DNA of 40,677 bases from Clostridia bacterium (lineage in GTDB: Bacteria > Bacillota > DSM-12270 > Thermacetogeniales > Thermacetogeniaceae): the NCBI GenBank assembly GCA_902812385.1, contig CADDZD010000015.1:1-40677 (forward strand), written 5' to 3'. The position numbers were made by a program, and so were the translations under genes. Numbering within the stretch: the stretch's first letter is position 1; each line of letters begins with the position of its first letter. The notes under the pieces were generated by a model. That model was not told where the DNA came from. It did no database searches and saw only the letters and a program-made list of their open reading frames with translations. Below are positions 1 through 7,930 of the stretch, in pieces.

Positions 1-116
1 AGGGTGGTGGTTAGCAGATTTTGGCTTTAGCGGTAATTCAATGAAATCTTAAGCCACTTTTTCCAAATTATAAATATTAGAGGGACGTCATTTCATAAAA
101 TTTTTACACAAAAGTA
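1..116. other. AT-rich non-coding stretch before the first gene
   Basis: This stretch is clearly more AT-rich than the following gene. It shows no convincing reading frame and no clear ribosome binding site for the gene that opens at about 117. The abrupt change from AT-rich to GC-rich sequence near position 120 looks like a junction and may be where the 5' end of the next gene was lost. Confidence 0.4.
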
Positions 117-632
117 TTGACACTACCGATCCCGCCCGAGCAGCTGGCGGCGGGCCAGAATGTGGCGGTGATCGCCGCCACGGTGGCAAGTGTTCTGGCC
201 GCCCTGGCAGGTCCCTGGCTTCTCTGGCTGATCATTGCAGTTCTCCTGAAGATCTACGACCTGTTCGGCGCCAAAGGGACGAGATTCGGCACCCTCTATG
301 CGGTGGCCGTTTACGGTTATCTTCCTGTTCTCGTCGGCAAGATCGTGCATACTGCTGTTGTTGTAGGAGCCCCCGCCGAAAATTTTGGGAAGGTCAGCTT
401 GAGCCTGGCCGCCTTTCTTCCGTACCAGAAAAGCTTTATCTATTTCTTCCTTACCGCTTGCAACCCCTTTGTCTGGTGGAGCCTTGCGCTGTGGGGGATC
501 GGGGGCGCGGCGGCCATGAGGAGCAGGAGTTCCGGCGGGGTGTTCGGGCTGCTCTTCGGCTCCTGGTTTGTATATGCGGTGGTGATGGCCATCTACACCC
601 TGGCAAAAGTTCCCGCCGGTATCGGTTTTTAA
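117..632 (+). CDS. Yip1-family-like integral membrane protein, probably 5'-truncated
   Basis: The product is very hydrophobic, with about four membrane segments (roughly residues 18-45, 58-80, 92-128 and 140-165) and little soluble sequence. The overall pattern resembles the C-terminal membrane part of Yip1-domain proteins, which often sit next to MacAB-type exporters in Firmicutes. The only start available is TTG at 117, with no Shine-Dalgarno in front of it; the frame is open only from 99. Family members normally have an extra N-terminal cytoplasmic part and first membrane segment, both missing here, so I suspect a 5' truncation. The gene ends 27 bases before the adaptor gene and could share its transcript. 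The Yip1 assignment rests on pattern only. Confidence 0.55.
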   Translation: MTLPIPPEQLAAGQNVAVIAATVASVLAALAGPWLLWLIIAVLLKIYDLFGAKGTRFGTLYAVAVYGYLPVLVGKIVHTAVVVGAPAENFGKVSLSLAAFLPYQKSFIYFFLTACNPFVWWSLALWGIGGAAAMRSRSSGGVFGLLFGSWFVYAVVMAIYTLAKVPAGIGF

Positions 633-659
633 TCAATTATCAGGGAAGGAGAACCTGCG

Positions 660-1907
660 TTGCCGAAGACCAAGTTGCTGCTTATGGGTTCCGGGGCGGT
701 GCTGATTGTGGCCGTGGTGGTGGCAGCCGTTTTCAGGAGTTACGGCGCCTCGGCGGTAGAGGTAAGGACCGGGGTGGCCGAGAGGCGGGTGAACGAGGAC
801 AAGGTTCTGGCCACAGGCAAAGTGGAGACGGTAAACCCCGCAGATGTGGTTGCTCCTTACGCCGCCCGACTCGTGAACCTCAAGGTGAAAGAGGGGGACC
901 GGGTGGCGGCCGGGCAGTCTCTGGGTGAGCTGGATCTGAGCGATAGCGAGCAAAACCTGCGGGAGGCCGAAGCGGCTTACAACACCGCCCGCGCCGAACT
1001 GGATCAGGCATATGATGAGGCGAAGCCGGAGAGGCTGGCGGAGGCGGAGAGCGCCCTCCAGGCGAGCCGGGCCGCGGCCGAGGCCGCCCGCAAAAAGCTG
1101 GAACGCTACCGGTACCTGCTGGAGCAAGGGGCCGTATCCACCGCTGAATATGAGGATGTGAAAACTGCTTACATCAGGGCGCAGGCGGATGAGCAGAGCG
1201 CTGCCGCCCGACTCCAGGCTCTCCGGGAGGGGAATGCCGATCGCATCAAAATTCAGCAGGCCCGGCTGAAACAGGCGCAGGTTGCCCTGGACAATGCCCG
1301 TCGCACGGTGGATAAGGGCCGGCTCCCCGCTCCCGTTGACGGAGTCGTGCTGCAAATAAGTGCCGAAGTGGGAAGCTATCTGCAACCGGGGGCGCCGATT
1401 CTGACCATCGGTAACCCGGATGCCCTGGAGGTGGTGGCCGAAGTCAGCGAGCAGGACATCGGCGGCATTGCCCCGGGGCAGGACGTGGATCTGAACTGGG
1501 CAGGCGCACCGGGCAAAACCTTTAAGGGAAAGGTCTCCCGGGTTTCCCCGGCGGTGGTGAGGAGCGGCGCCCGGGAATCGGAAAAGGTGGTAAAGGTTTA
1601 TATCGAAATCATTCAAGGCCGGCAGGAACTCAAACCGGGGGCGACGGTGGATGCGGTCATCTATCGGGTCAAGCCGCACCAGGCCGTCCTCGTTCCCAAT
1701 GAGGCTGTTGTCGGTAAAGGCCCCAACAGGACGGTATTTGTCATAGAAGACGGACGCGCCCGCAGGCGGGCGGTTACGGTGGGATACAGCAACGAACTCT
1801 ACACGGAGATCCGTTCCGGCATCGAGCCCGGAAAGCGGGTGATCCTGAACCCCAAGGGGCTAAAGGATGGGCAGCCGGTGCGGGAGACCGGCGGTGGAAA
1901 GAAGTGA
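660..1907 (+). CDS. MacA/HlyD-type periplasmic adaptor subunit of an ABC exporter
   Basis: This is a 415-residue membrane fusion protein. One N-terminal membrane anchor (about residues 5-25) is followed by the first half of a lipoyl-like domain, a long alpha-helical hairpin rich in Ala, Glu and Arg (about 95-215), the second lipoyl half (around the APVDG stretch near 222) and a beta-barrel with membrane-proximal domain to the C-terminus. This is the order seen in MacA and related adaptors. In a Gram-positive cell it would sit on the outer face of the membrane and couple substrate to the MacB-like permease. The TTG start at 660 is chosen because GGAAGGAG lies just upstream. Its TGA overlaps the GTG of the ATPase gene, so translation is probably coupled. 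The substrate cannot be read from sequence. Confidence 0.85.
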   Translation: MPKTKLLLMGSGAVLIVAVVVAAVFRSYGASAVEVRTGVAERRVNEDKVLATGKVETVNPADVVAPYAARLVNLKVKEGDRVAAGQSLGELDLSDSEQNLREAEAAYNTARAELDQAYDEAKPERLAEAESALQASRAAAEAARKKLERYRYLLEQGAVSTAEYEDVKTAYIRAQADEQSAAARLQALREGNADRIKIQQARLKQAQVALDNARRTVDKGRLPAPVDGVVLQISAEVGSYLQPGAPILTIGNPDALEVVAEVSEQDIGGIAPGQDVDLNWAGAPGKTFKGKVSRVSPAVVRSGARESEKVVKVYIEIIQGRQELKPGATVDAVIYRVKPHQAVLVPNEAVVGKGPNRTVFVIEDGRARRRAVTVGYSNELYTEIRSGIEPGKRVILNPKGLKDGQPVRETGGGKK

Positions 1908-2593
1908 TCAGGGTCGTCGACCTGAAAAAGACCTACGGCAGCGGGGCGGCGGCCGTAACTGCCCTGGCCGGTGTGACGCTGGAAATCAAGACCGGGGAGT
2001 TTGTGGCAGTGATGGGGCCCTCCGGTTCCGGAAAGTCTACCTTCCTGAGCCTGCTGGGCTGTCTGGAGCGTCCCAGCGGGGGAGCGTACTATCTGGATGG
2101 GAGGGATGTCGGTTCTTTCGACGAGGAGGAGTTGGCGGAACTGCGCAACCGGAAATTCGGTTTCGTGTTTCAGAGCTTCAATCTGCTGCCCCGCTACGAC
2201 ATCCTGCGCAACGTGGAACTGCCCATGATCTACGCGGGGCTGCCGCGCCGGGAACGCCGGGAACGGGCTGCGAAGCTCCTGGAAATGGTGGGGCTGCAGC
2301 ACCGCCTCAAGCATAAACCCCCGGAGCTTTCCGGGGGGGAACAGCAGCGGGTGGCGATCGCCCGGGCTCTGGCCAACGATCCCCAGGTGGTCTTTGCCGA
2401 CGAACCCACGGGTAACCTGGACACCCGTTCCAGCCACGAGATCATGGGAATTTTTAAGGAAATGCACAGGTCGGGAAGGACCATTGTTCTGGTTACCCAC
2501 GAACCGGACATCGCCAGATATGCTGGTCGCATCCTGTACTTCAGGGACGGATCGTTGATCAGGGAGGAGGCGGTAGAAGATGAGGTTCACTGA
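1904..2593 (+). CDS. MacB/LolD-type ABC transporter ATP-binding protein
   Basis: This is a 229-residue nucleotide-binding subunit. It shows Walker A GPSGSGKST (about residues 38-46), a Q-loop in VFQSFNLLPR, the signature LSGGEQQR, Walker B VVFADEPT followed by the D-loop GNLD, and the switch histidine in VTHE. The spacing and the ERPSGG and NLLPR stretches are typical of the MacB/LolD/FtsE subfamily, which drives mechanotransmission exporters rather than classical import. The GTG start overlaps the adaptor stop by four bases, and the 3' end overlaps the permease gene by 14 bases, giving a tightly coupled three-gene operon. All catalytic motifs look intact. Confidence 0.92.
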   Translation: MIRVVDLKKTYGSGAAAVTALAGVTLEIKTGEFVAVMGPSGSGKSTFLSLLGCLERPSGGAYYLDGRDVGSFDEEELAELRNRKFGFVFQSFNLLPRYDILRNVELPMIYAGLPRRERRERAAKLLEMVGLQHRLKHKPPELSGGEQQRVAIARALANDPQVVFADEPTGNLDTRSSHEIMGIFKEMHRSGRTIVLVTHEPDIARYAGRILYFRDGSLIREEAVEDEVH

Positions 2594-3782
2594 CCTTGCC
2601 CAGGTGGTCAGCGAAAACCTGCTTGCCCACCGGCTGCGGGCGGCCCTGACCATTATAGGTATAACCATCGGCATTGCTGCGGTGATCGCAGTGGTGGCTA
2701 TTGGACAGGGAGGGCAGGCGGTTATCATTTCCCAGCTCGAATCGCAGGGAAGCAGCCGCTATTTTGAAGTTACGGTGGACGTTATGCGTGGTGAGGCTCC
2801 TACCTCCGACACCTTCCGGCTGCAGGATGCCACCCTGATCAAGGAGCTCTCGCCTGCGGTGGAGAGAATGGCCCCTCTCTCCTATGCCAGCATGATCGAT
2901 GTAAGAAGGCCGCATTCCGGGGGGAAACCGCTCCTGTCCCAACTCTACGGGACGACTCCGGACCTGATCTATGCCCTTAACATGAAGGTGGAGAAAGGAC
3001 GGTTCCTCTCGAATATCGATGTGGACGCCCATGCCCGGGTGGCGGTGCTGGATGCAGAGCTGGCGAAGGAGCTTTTCCCGGACACGGACCCCCTCGGAAA
3101 GCAGATCTTTATCCAGGACGTTGCGGCCACGGTTATCGGGGTCATGCAGAAACCCCCATCCTCCATCTTGAGCATGATGAACCAAACGGTTTATCTACCG
3201 ATTACCTTCGCCCAGGAGATCCTCAATTCCAGGGTGATCTTTCAGTTGTGCGGGGTGGCGGTTTCGAAAGAGGCATTGCCCCAGGCCATCGAAGACAGCC
3301 TGAAGATTATCAGGAAAAGACATCCGGCTTCCGGCGTTCATTATGTCGGAAATTCGATGGAACAGCAGCTTTCTGTAGTCAGCAAGGTGACGTCGGTGAT
3401 GACCCTGATCATCGGGGCGATTGCGGGTATTGCCCTGCTGGTGGGCGGTGTCGGGGTGATGAATATCATGCTGGTGGCGGTAACCGAGCGCACCCGGGAG
3501 ATCGGCCTCCTGATGGCCCTCGGCGCCCGCAGGAAGGACATCCTGCAGCAGTTTCTGTTTGAGGCCGTTGCCCTCTGCTTAATAGGAGGAGCCCTGGGAG
3601 TTATTATTGGAGCCGGCGGCGCCGTCGCTGTCGCCCTCTTGGCCCACTGGCCGCCGCTGATCTCCTTCTGGACGATCCTGCTGGCCTTCGGTTTTTCCGC
3701 CTGCGTGGGGCTCTTCTTCGGCCTTTACCCGGCAAGCCGCGCCGCGGCCCTGAGCCCGGCGGAGGCCCTGCGCCAGCTTTAG
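2580..3782 (+). CDS. MacB-type ABC transporter permease (FtsX/MacB_PCD family)
   Basis: The 400-residue product has the standard plan: one N-terminal membrane segment with the LRAALTIIGITIGIAAVIAV stretch (about 20-40), a large extracytoplasmic MacB_PCD domain (about 45-265), then three membrane segments of the FtsX domain (about 275-300, 328-355, 362-385). The motif GVGVMNIMLVAVTERTREIG followed by LGARRKDI is characteristic and marks the coupling helix to the ATPase. The protein ends with the common ASRAAALSPAEALR tail. It completes an adaptor-ATPase-permease set probably exporting a peptide, antibiotic or lipid-like compound; the substrate is unknown. The next feature downstream is a strong terminator hairpin. 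Confidence 0.9.
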   Translation: MRFTDLAQVVSENLLAHRLRAALTIIGITIGIAAVIAVVAIGQGGQAVIISQLESQGSSRYFEVTVDVMRGEAPTSDTFRLQDATLIKELSPAVERMAPLSYASMIDVRRPHSGGKPLLSQLYGTTPDLIYALNMKVEKGRFLSNIDVDAHARVAVLDAELAKELFPDTDPLGKQIFIQDVAATVIGVMQKPPSSILSMMNQTVYLPITFAQEILNSRVIFQLCGVAVSKEALPQAIEDSLKIIRKRHPASGVHYVGNSMEQQLSVVSKVTSVMTLIIGAIAGIALLVGGVGVMNIMLVAVTERTREIGLLMALGARRKDILQQFLFEAVALCLIGGALGVIIGAGGAVAVALLAHWPPLISFWTILLAFGFSACVGLFFGLYPASRAAALSPAEALRQL

Positions 3783-3850
3783 ATTAAGTGGCAGGCCCTG
3801 CTGCGGCGGGAATAATCGAAACAATGAGTAAATTAAGATGAAATAGAGGC

Positions 3851-3882
3851 AAAGGCGTCTCCGGAGGCGCCTTTGTGTTTTT
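3851..3882 (+). terminator. Rho-independent terminator after the exporter operon
   Basis: A nine-base-pair stem (AAAGGCGTC against GGCGCCTTT, one G-U pair) closes a 6-base loop and is followed by GTGTTTTT. It is about 70 bases after the permease stop. A near-identical hairpin occurs at 7991-8019 in the second repeat copy, where no rightward gene precedes it, so the hairpin may originally belong to the leader of the ATPase gene. Confidence 0.75.
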
Positions 3883-3921
3883 AAAGGGCCTTTGTTGATT
3901 TTGATAAGGGGAGGAATCGGC

Positions 3922-4206
3922 TTGGAAAAAGGAAAAGTCAAAATGGTTTTTCCGGGAGGAAATACCTGCCTTGGATTCTACCCTTCTACGATAACATTAT
4001 TGAACCGGATGCCAACAGGATTTTCGTGATCAAGGGAGGGCCGGGTAATGGCAAGTCTACTTTCATGCGACGGATTTGAGAGGACCAGCGGGACCGCGGT
4101 TATGATATCGAGTTTCACCGGTGCTCCTCGGATAATGACTCACTGGATGCTGTCGTGGCTCCCGCCCTGGGTGTTGCTCTGATTGACGAACCGCGCCGCA
4201 CGTGGC
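3922..4206 (+). pseudogene. Decayed 5' fragment of the two-P-loop ATPase gene (copy of 8060-9172)
   Basis: The fragment starts with TTG at 3922 after GGGGAGG and matches the first 95 or so codons of the intact gene at 8060. It is inactivated several times. One base is lost in the TTCTACCCTTCTACG stretch (the intact copy has TTCTACTCCTTCTATG), an in-frame TGA replaces a Gly codon after the P-loop, and bases are missing near 4188. The P-loop itself has changed from GPGTGKST to GPGNGKST. Similarity stops abruptly near 4206, so the remaining three quarters of the gene are absent. It is a partial duplicate, not an independent gene. Confidence 0.85.
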
Positions 4207-4281
4207 TGTTCCTGTATCGAAACACTCCGAAGTGGTCTTGCTGGTGCACTGCCGCTGCACTAACATATTAATGCGTTTGCA

Positions 4282-4310
4282 TTGCTGACCTGCCGGATTT
4301 CTGCTAGACT
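4282..4310 (+). promoter_or_regulatory. Possible sigma-A promoter for the toxin/antitoxin-like pair
   Basis: TTGCTG (4282-4287) and TAGACT (4305-4310) are separated by 17 bases and lie just upstream of the GTG at 4339. The -35 match is weak and the -10 fair. The position, right after the pseudogene end, is what makes it plausible. Confidence 0.35.
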
Positions 4311-4338
4311 GAAGTTATAGAACGGGAGCTGGAGAATA

Positions 4339-4659
4339 GTGACTGAGCGGAGGATGGGATCACATGCTGTTTCCGGTATCTGGATTAGACTGTCAGAGGA
4401 ACGGTGGCAGCATATAGTCGAGGAACATCCGGAACTCGAAGAACTGCGCCGGGAAGTGCTTCTCACCGTCAGGAGACCCCTTAAAGTTTTGTTAGGGAGC
4501 CGCGGTGAGTTGTTGGCCATCCGGGAAATAACGGCCGGGAAGTTCCTGGTAGTGGTGTACAGGGAAACAGGTCCTGGTGACGGCTTCATCATAACAGCGT
4601 TCCTAACCCGGAAGGTTAGGCAACTGGAAAAGAGGGCGATTGTATGGCCGAAGCAATGA
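4339..4659 (+). CDS. Small nuclease-like protein (BECR/RelE-like fold, putative toxin)
   Basis: The 106-residue protein contains an IRLSEERWQHIVEEHPEL stretch (about 15-32) and a later beta-rich part (GKFLVVVYRE...GFIITAFLTRK, about 66-90). This pattern is common in small putative RNases of the Barnase-EndoU-ColicinE5/D-RelE-like (BECR) class and in DUF4258-like proteins. The candidate catalytic residues are the conserved His in EEHPE and the Arg/Lys near the C-terminus. The start is GTG at 4339 behind GGGAGCTGGAG. It overlaps the following DUF2283 gene by 16 bases, and the combination of such a protein with DUF2283 is a recurrent toxin-antitoxin-like arrangement. Function has not been shown here; toxicity is inference. 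Confidence 0.65.
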   Translation: MTERRMGSHAVSGIWIRLSEERWQHIVEEHPELEELRREVLLTVRRPLKVLLGSRGELLAIREITAGKFLVVVYRETGPGDGFIITAFLTRKVRQLEKRAIVWPKQ

Positions 4660-4880
4660 GCTATATTAAGCTGGCCGAGACGGTATCGCAAGCGGTCGTA
4701 AGGTCCGGCCTCCCCATCCTGCGGGCATCCTACGACCCGGTAGGAGACGTTCTGTATGTGCACTTCACCGAGCAGCCCGTTGCTGCCGACGACAGTGAAT
4801 TCGTTGGGGACGACATCGTGGTGCGCTACCGGGGAGGCGAAGTGGTTGGTGTGACCATTTTGAACGCGAGCAAGCGGTAA
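4644..4880 (+). CDS. DUF2283 family small protein (putative antitoxin)
   Basis: The product has 78 residues. The core ASYDPVGDVLYVHF (about 29-42) followed by an acidic stretch and DDIVVRYRGGEVVGVTILNASKR is diagnostic of DUF2283, a short beta-rich family usually encoded next to a small nuclease-like partner. The ATG at 4644 lies inside the end of the upstream gene in another frame, so the two are translationally coupled. The intact pair lies between the two long repeat copies. An antitoxin role is inferred from pairing, not from a recognised DNA-binding motif. Confidence 0.75.
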   Translation: MAEAMSYIKLAETVSQAVVRSGLPILRASYDPVGDVLYVHFTEQPVAADDSEFVGDDIVVRYRGGEVVGVTILNASKR

Positions 4881-5219
4881 CTAATTAGAGTAAAAGCAGA
4901 GGCAGCAAAGTAAAATCTCTATTGCGTCCACCATTTATAATATCCAAGAATTGCGATGCCGACTCGAAACCATTATGATAACGCAACCAGGTGTCTTGAC
5001 ACAGACTTCGAGCCATTTGCGTTTTTATTCTTGAGCCTTGCCTTGCTAATCTATGCCTGTACCTGCGCTACCCGGAGTTGTCTCAGAGGTTGTTCCCCAC
5101 AGGAGAACACGCTGTGCTCAAAGCACGACCCTTTTATGAACCGCCGTCTGTAAATTTACTCCGGAAAAGGCGGCTCTTTCGTGGACAGTCGCACTGCCGG
5201 GATTGAAAAGGCGGCATGG
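4881..5219. other. Intergenic region without a supported gene
   Basis: The stretch separates the DUF2283 gene from the convergent GGDEF/HD-GYP gene. A short rightward frame at 4956-5153 has no ribosome binding site, is rich in Cys and Leu without family features, and is not considered real. I see no clear T-tailed terminator for either gene; only short, imperfect GC-rich inverted stretches occur near 5160-5215. Confidence 0.5.
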
Positions 5220-7400
5220 TCATGAAGGTTGCTGCCCGGCCGGCGGCGAGGGCTCCTCTTGAACGGACTCCGTCCCTTCCCCTGTACCGATTGCTTTAAC
5301 GTCAACACATTTGGTAACAAAAAGCTCGGCCAGGTGTGGGTCGAACTGTCGACCTGCTTCTTTTTTGACTATCTCTATGGCTTCCTGGCACGTTCTGGCC
5401 CGGCGGTAGGGGCGGTTGGTGATCATGGCATCAAAACTGTCGGCAAGGGCAATAATGCGGGCGCCCAAGGGGATTTCCTCGCCGGCCAGGCCGTCGGGGT
5501 AGCCTTGCCCGTCGTAGCGCTCGTGGTGGTGCCGGATCAGGGGCACTATCTCTTCTAAGGATTTGATCTGCCGCACGATGTCGGCGCCGGTAACCGGGTG
5601 GCACTGGCACACCTCCTTCTCCGCGTCGCTCAGCGGCCCGGGTTTGTTCAGGATTTCTTCCGGGATATCCACTTTCCCAAGATCGTGGAGGAAGGCGGCC
5701 AATCTGATTTTTTTTACCTCCTCCTGCGCCAGTCCCGCCGCCTGAGCCAAAGCGGTGGCGTAATGGGCCACCATTTCGGAGTGGCCGTAGGTATAGCGGT
5801 CCTTGTTGTTGACCATGGCCAGGAGACCGCCGATGTTGTACAACAAGTCCCGTTCGCCCGGCCAGTCCGCATCAAGTCCCTTGAAGGCTGAAAACCAGAC
5901 TTCCACCCTGTTTTTGATATTGCGCTTGGCGTTGTACATCGCCTCGTCGGCATGCCTGATCAGTTCGGCAGCGCTGGCTGCATCATCGGGAAAACAGGCC
6001 ACCCCGGCCGACACAGTGATCCTGCCGCCGGGCATCAGCTCTTGATAGGGAAAGGGGTATTCCGCTATCGCCCGGCGCAGACGCTCCCCCACTTCCACCG
6101 CTACCGCCTGGTCCGCGCCAGGCAGGATTACGGCAAACTCGTCCCCGCCGTAGCGCCCAACGATATCCACCTGGCGCACATGTTTTTCCAGCAGGCGGGC
6201 CAGTTTTTTGAGCAGTTCGTCACCCGCCGGGTGGCCGAACAGGTCGTTGTAGTCTTTGAAGTTGTCCGCGTCCATCATCAGGAAGGCTACCCGGCCGCCC
6301 TGTTCGAGGGCCCGCGCTACTTCGCGTTCCAGTGCCTGTTTCAGGTAAGATTGGTTGTAAAGCATGGTCATGCTGTCACGCACGGCCAGGCTCTGCAGTT
6401 TTTCTTCTAACGCCTTTTGCTCGGTGATGTCCCTGATGATCAGCATGACGCCGTGCGGCTTCCCGCCCTCATCGCGCAACTGCAGGCAGTCGGTGAGCAG
6501 GCTATAGTGCCGGCCGCCGGTTGTGACGTAGCTTTTCTCTACACTGCAGGCATCCTCACCGGCAGCCAGAACAGCAGCCACCGGGTAGCTGAAGGCCACC
6601 TCGCCCGGCTGTTGCCGGCCGGTAAAGACAGCCTCAAAGGGTAGCCCCACCACTGCTTCGCGCCTGCAACCGAAGATCTCTTCGGCCACCCGGTTGACCA
6701 GGTGGATGCGGCCGTTGCGGCGCACCACGATCACGGCGTTTCTGGAGTTCAAAAGGATGAGCCGGTAGATGAGGTTTTCCAGGACCAGCCTGCGGTTTAC
6801 CAGGAAGCCGAGTACAAGGCCTGTGGAAAGGGCGAGCAGTCCGCCGCAGCATCCCCACCAGAGGGCCTGTCTGATATAGCTGCTGGCCTGGCTGTTTATG
6901 GCGAAGGCGTCCGCCACCCGCATCCTCTGTAAATTATCAATCCGTTCAAGCATTTCGTCAATCATGACTACTGCGCCGCTCTGCAGACTGGCGCGGACCG
7001 CTTCGTCAATGTCCCCCTGATCTACCAGGGGAATGATTTCTTTCTCACAAAATTCGGTGTACTTTTGCTGCCGGGACAGGATTTCCTCTACCAGGGGTTT
7101 TCGCGCCGGCCGGACAACCTGCTGCAGTTCCTCTATTTCCTGCCGGCTGAGGCTGGCGTAATGGCGGAACTCTTCCAGGTAGGCGGGTTCGTGGTAGAGC
7201 ATGTAACATTTCATGGCATACGACTGCTTGAGTACGTAGTCGTGCAGTCGGCCTGCCACGACCACTTTGTCCCCCGTGACGGACATCAGGTTTAGATTTA
7301 CCAACACTTTGGCGGCCTGCAACAGCATAAAGCCGACCAGCAGGATAAAAATCAGAATCAGGCCGGCAATTAGAGCCTTGTTAGCGATGCGCGAGCTCAT
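5220..7400 (-). CDS. Membrane sensor with PAS, GGDEF and HD-GYP domains (c-di-GMP turnover)
   Basis: The start is set at 7400 because GGAGGTGGTGAGC lies directly upstream; a start at 7433 would have no such site. The 726-residue protein has a membrane helix (about 8-30), an extracytoplasmic four-helix-type sensor (to about 175), a second helix (about 180-202), a PAS domain (about 215-325), a GGDEF domain (about 335-495) and an HD-GYP domain (about 530-700). The cyclase motif YGGDEF is intact, with an RxxD inhibitory site exactly five residues before it. The phosphodiesterase shows HDLGK and HHERYDGQGYP. It may therefore both make and degrade c-di-GMP in response to an external signal. It lies between the two long repeat copies and is transcribed opposite to its neighbours. 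Confidence 0.92.
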   Translation of the reverse strand: MSSRIANKALIAGLILIFILLVGFMLLQAAKVLVNLNLMSVTGDKVVVAGRLHDYVLKQSYAMKCYMLYHEPAYLEEFRHYASLSRQEIEELQQVVRPARKPLVEEILSRQQKYTEFCEKEIIPLVDQGDIDEAVRASLQSGAVVMIDEMLERIDNLQRMRVADAFAINSQASSYIRQALWWGCCGGLLALSTGLVLGFLVNRRLVLENLIYRLILLNSRNAVIVVRRNGRIHLVNRVAEEIFGCRREAVVGLPFEAVFTGRQQPGEVAFSYPVAAVLAAGEDACSVEKSYVTTGGRHYSLLTDCLQLRDEGGKPHGVMLIIRDITEQKALEEKLQSLAVRDSMTMLYNQSYLKQALEREVARALEQGGRVAFLMMDADNFKDYNDLFGHPAGDELLKKLARLLEKHVRQVDIVGRYGGDEFAVILPGADQAVAVEVGERLRRAIAEYPFPYQELMPGGRITVSAGVACFPDDAASAAELIRHADEAMYNAKRNIKNRVEVWFSAFKGLDADWPGERDLLYNIGGLLAMVNNKDRYTYGHSEMVAHYATALAQAAGLAQEEVKKIRLAAFLHDLGKVDIPEEILNKPGPLSDAEKEVCQCHPVTGADIVRQIKSLEEIVPLIRHHHERYDGQGYPDGLAGEEIPLGARIIALADSFDAMITNRPYRRARTCQEAIEIVKKEAGRQFDPHLAELFVTKCVDVKAIGTGEGTESVQEEPSPPAGQQPS

Positions 7401-7453
7401 GCTCACCACCTCCGGCAAACCTGCCGCAGGCATATAACAGGCTTTTCACCCAC

Positions 7454-7494
7454 AAAAAAACATTCCTGCCATTATGTACCGCAGGCAGGAATGT
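7454..7494 (-). terminator. Hairpin with T-run on the minus strand, upstream of the GGDEF/HD-GYP gene
   Basis: The 11-base inverted repeat ACATTCCTGCC / GGCAGGAATGT (7460-7470 and 7484-7494) is followed on the minus strand by seven T's. It sits about 55 bases before the start at 7400, reading in the gene's own direction. It is either the terminator of a lost leftward gene or an attenuator in the gene's leader. No known riboswitch consensus was recognised in front of it. Confidence 0.7.
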
Positions 7495-7580
7495 CGAGAG
7501 CCTTTTGCCGGTAAGGATAATCTTGGAGAACAGGGAACGTTACCCCCTCCGATAACATATTCATTACCACTACCTCCAGT

Positions 7581-7640
7581 TTTCTGGAATTATAAAGGGA
7601 GTATTCGTTATTTCTGGAATCATGAGGATAGTATTCGTTA
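7581..7640. repeat. Two 30-base tandem repeats
   Basis: Positions 7581-7610 and 7611-7640 are adjacent copies of a 30-base unit. Both begin TTTCTGGAAT and end GTATTCGTTA; the middle differs at five positions. They lie about 180 bases upstream of the GGDEF/HD-GYP start, in a stretch with no gene, and could be a regulator binding site or a replication-slippage remnant. Confidence 0.8.
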
Positions 7641-7930
7641 TGCACGTGATAATTCCTTCCTGAAATGGATTGAAATTTGGTTCACTGAAATTATTATGGT
7701 GTGGGTGGTGTGGGCAGTTTGAAGTGGCGCCGTTTTCGAATGCCTCGCCCGGTAGTACCGGTGCTGTGGCTTGGTTTGGTTGAGCAAAAAATTCCCGCCC
7801 CGGTATCCCTGCCGAGATTTCGACATGGGAGTATCAACGTTTGTTTTCCCGTTCCTTTCTCAAGATCGGTGCCGGGTCCAAAAAGACATGTATTGCACCA
7901 AACTGCCGTATTTCCCGTCTGGATCGGTTC
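7641..7930. other. Gene-free stretch between the GGDEF/HD-GYP leader and the second repeat copy
   Basis: Short open frames occur on both strands (for example 7701-7970 rightward), but none has a ribosome binding site plus a recognisable product. The mixed base composition and clashing short frames suggest decayed or spacer sequence. Confidence 0.45.

Larger units (their letters stand above)
3790..4206 (+). repeat. Long direct repeat, copy 1 (partner at 7931-8347)
   Basis: By eye this block aligns over its full length with 7931-8347. It includes an AATAATCGA stretch, a GC-rich hairpin with a T-run, a GGGGAGG ribosome binding site and about 285 bases of coding sequence. Most differences are single substitutions plus a few 1-base gaps. 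Both copies are about 417 bases long and stop at the same coding position. Copy 1 begins directly after the permease stop codon. The repeats bracket about 3.7 kb carrying the toxin/antitoxin-like pair and the GGDEF/HD-GYP gene, as expected for a segment inserted by, or left over from, a duplication. Confidence 0.8.

Noticed and set aside
458-928. Rightward frame overlapping the Yip1-like and MacA-like genes
   Set aside because: It is an alternative-frame shadow of two better-supported genes and has a low-complexity Gly/Arg-rich translation.
4956-5153. Open frame of 65 codons after the DUF2283 gene
   Set aside because: No ribosome binding site, no recognisable family, and composition typical of chance frames.
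7400-7700. Possible c-di-GMP riboswitch ahead of the GGDEF/HD-GYP gene
   Set aside because: I looked for the GEMM-type conserved loops on the minus strand and did not find them; only a T-tailed hairpin is present.
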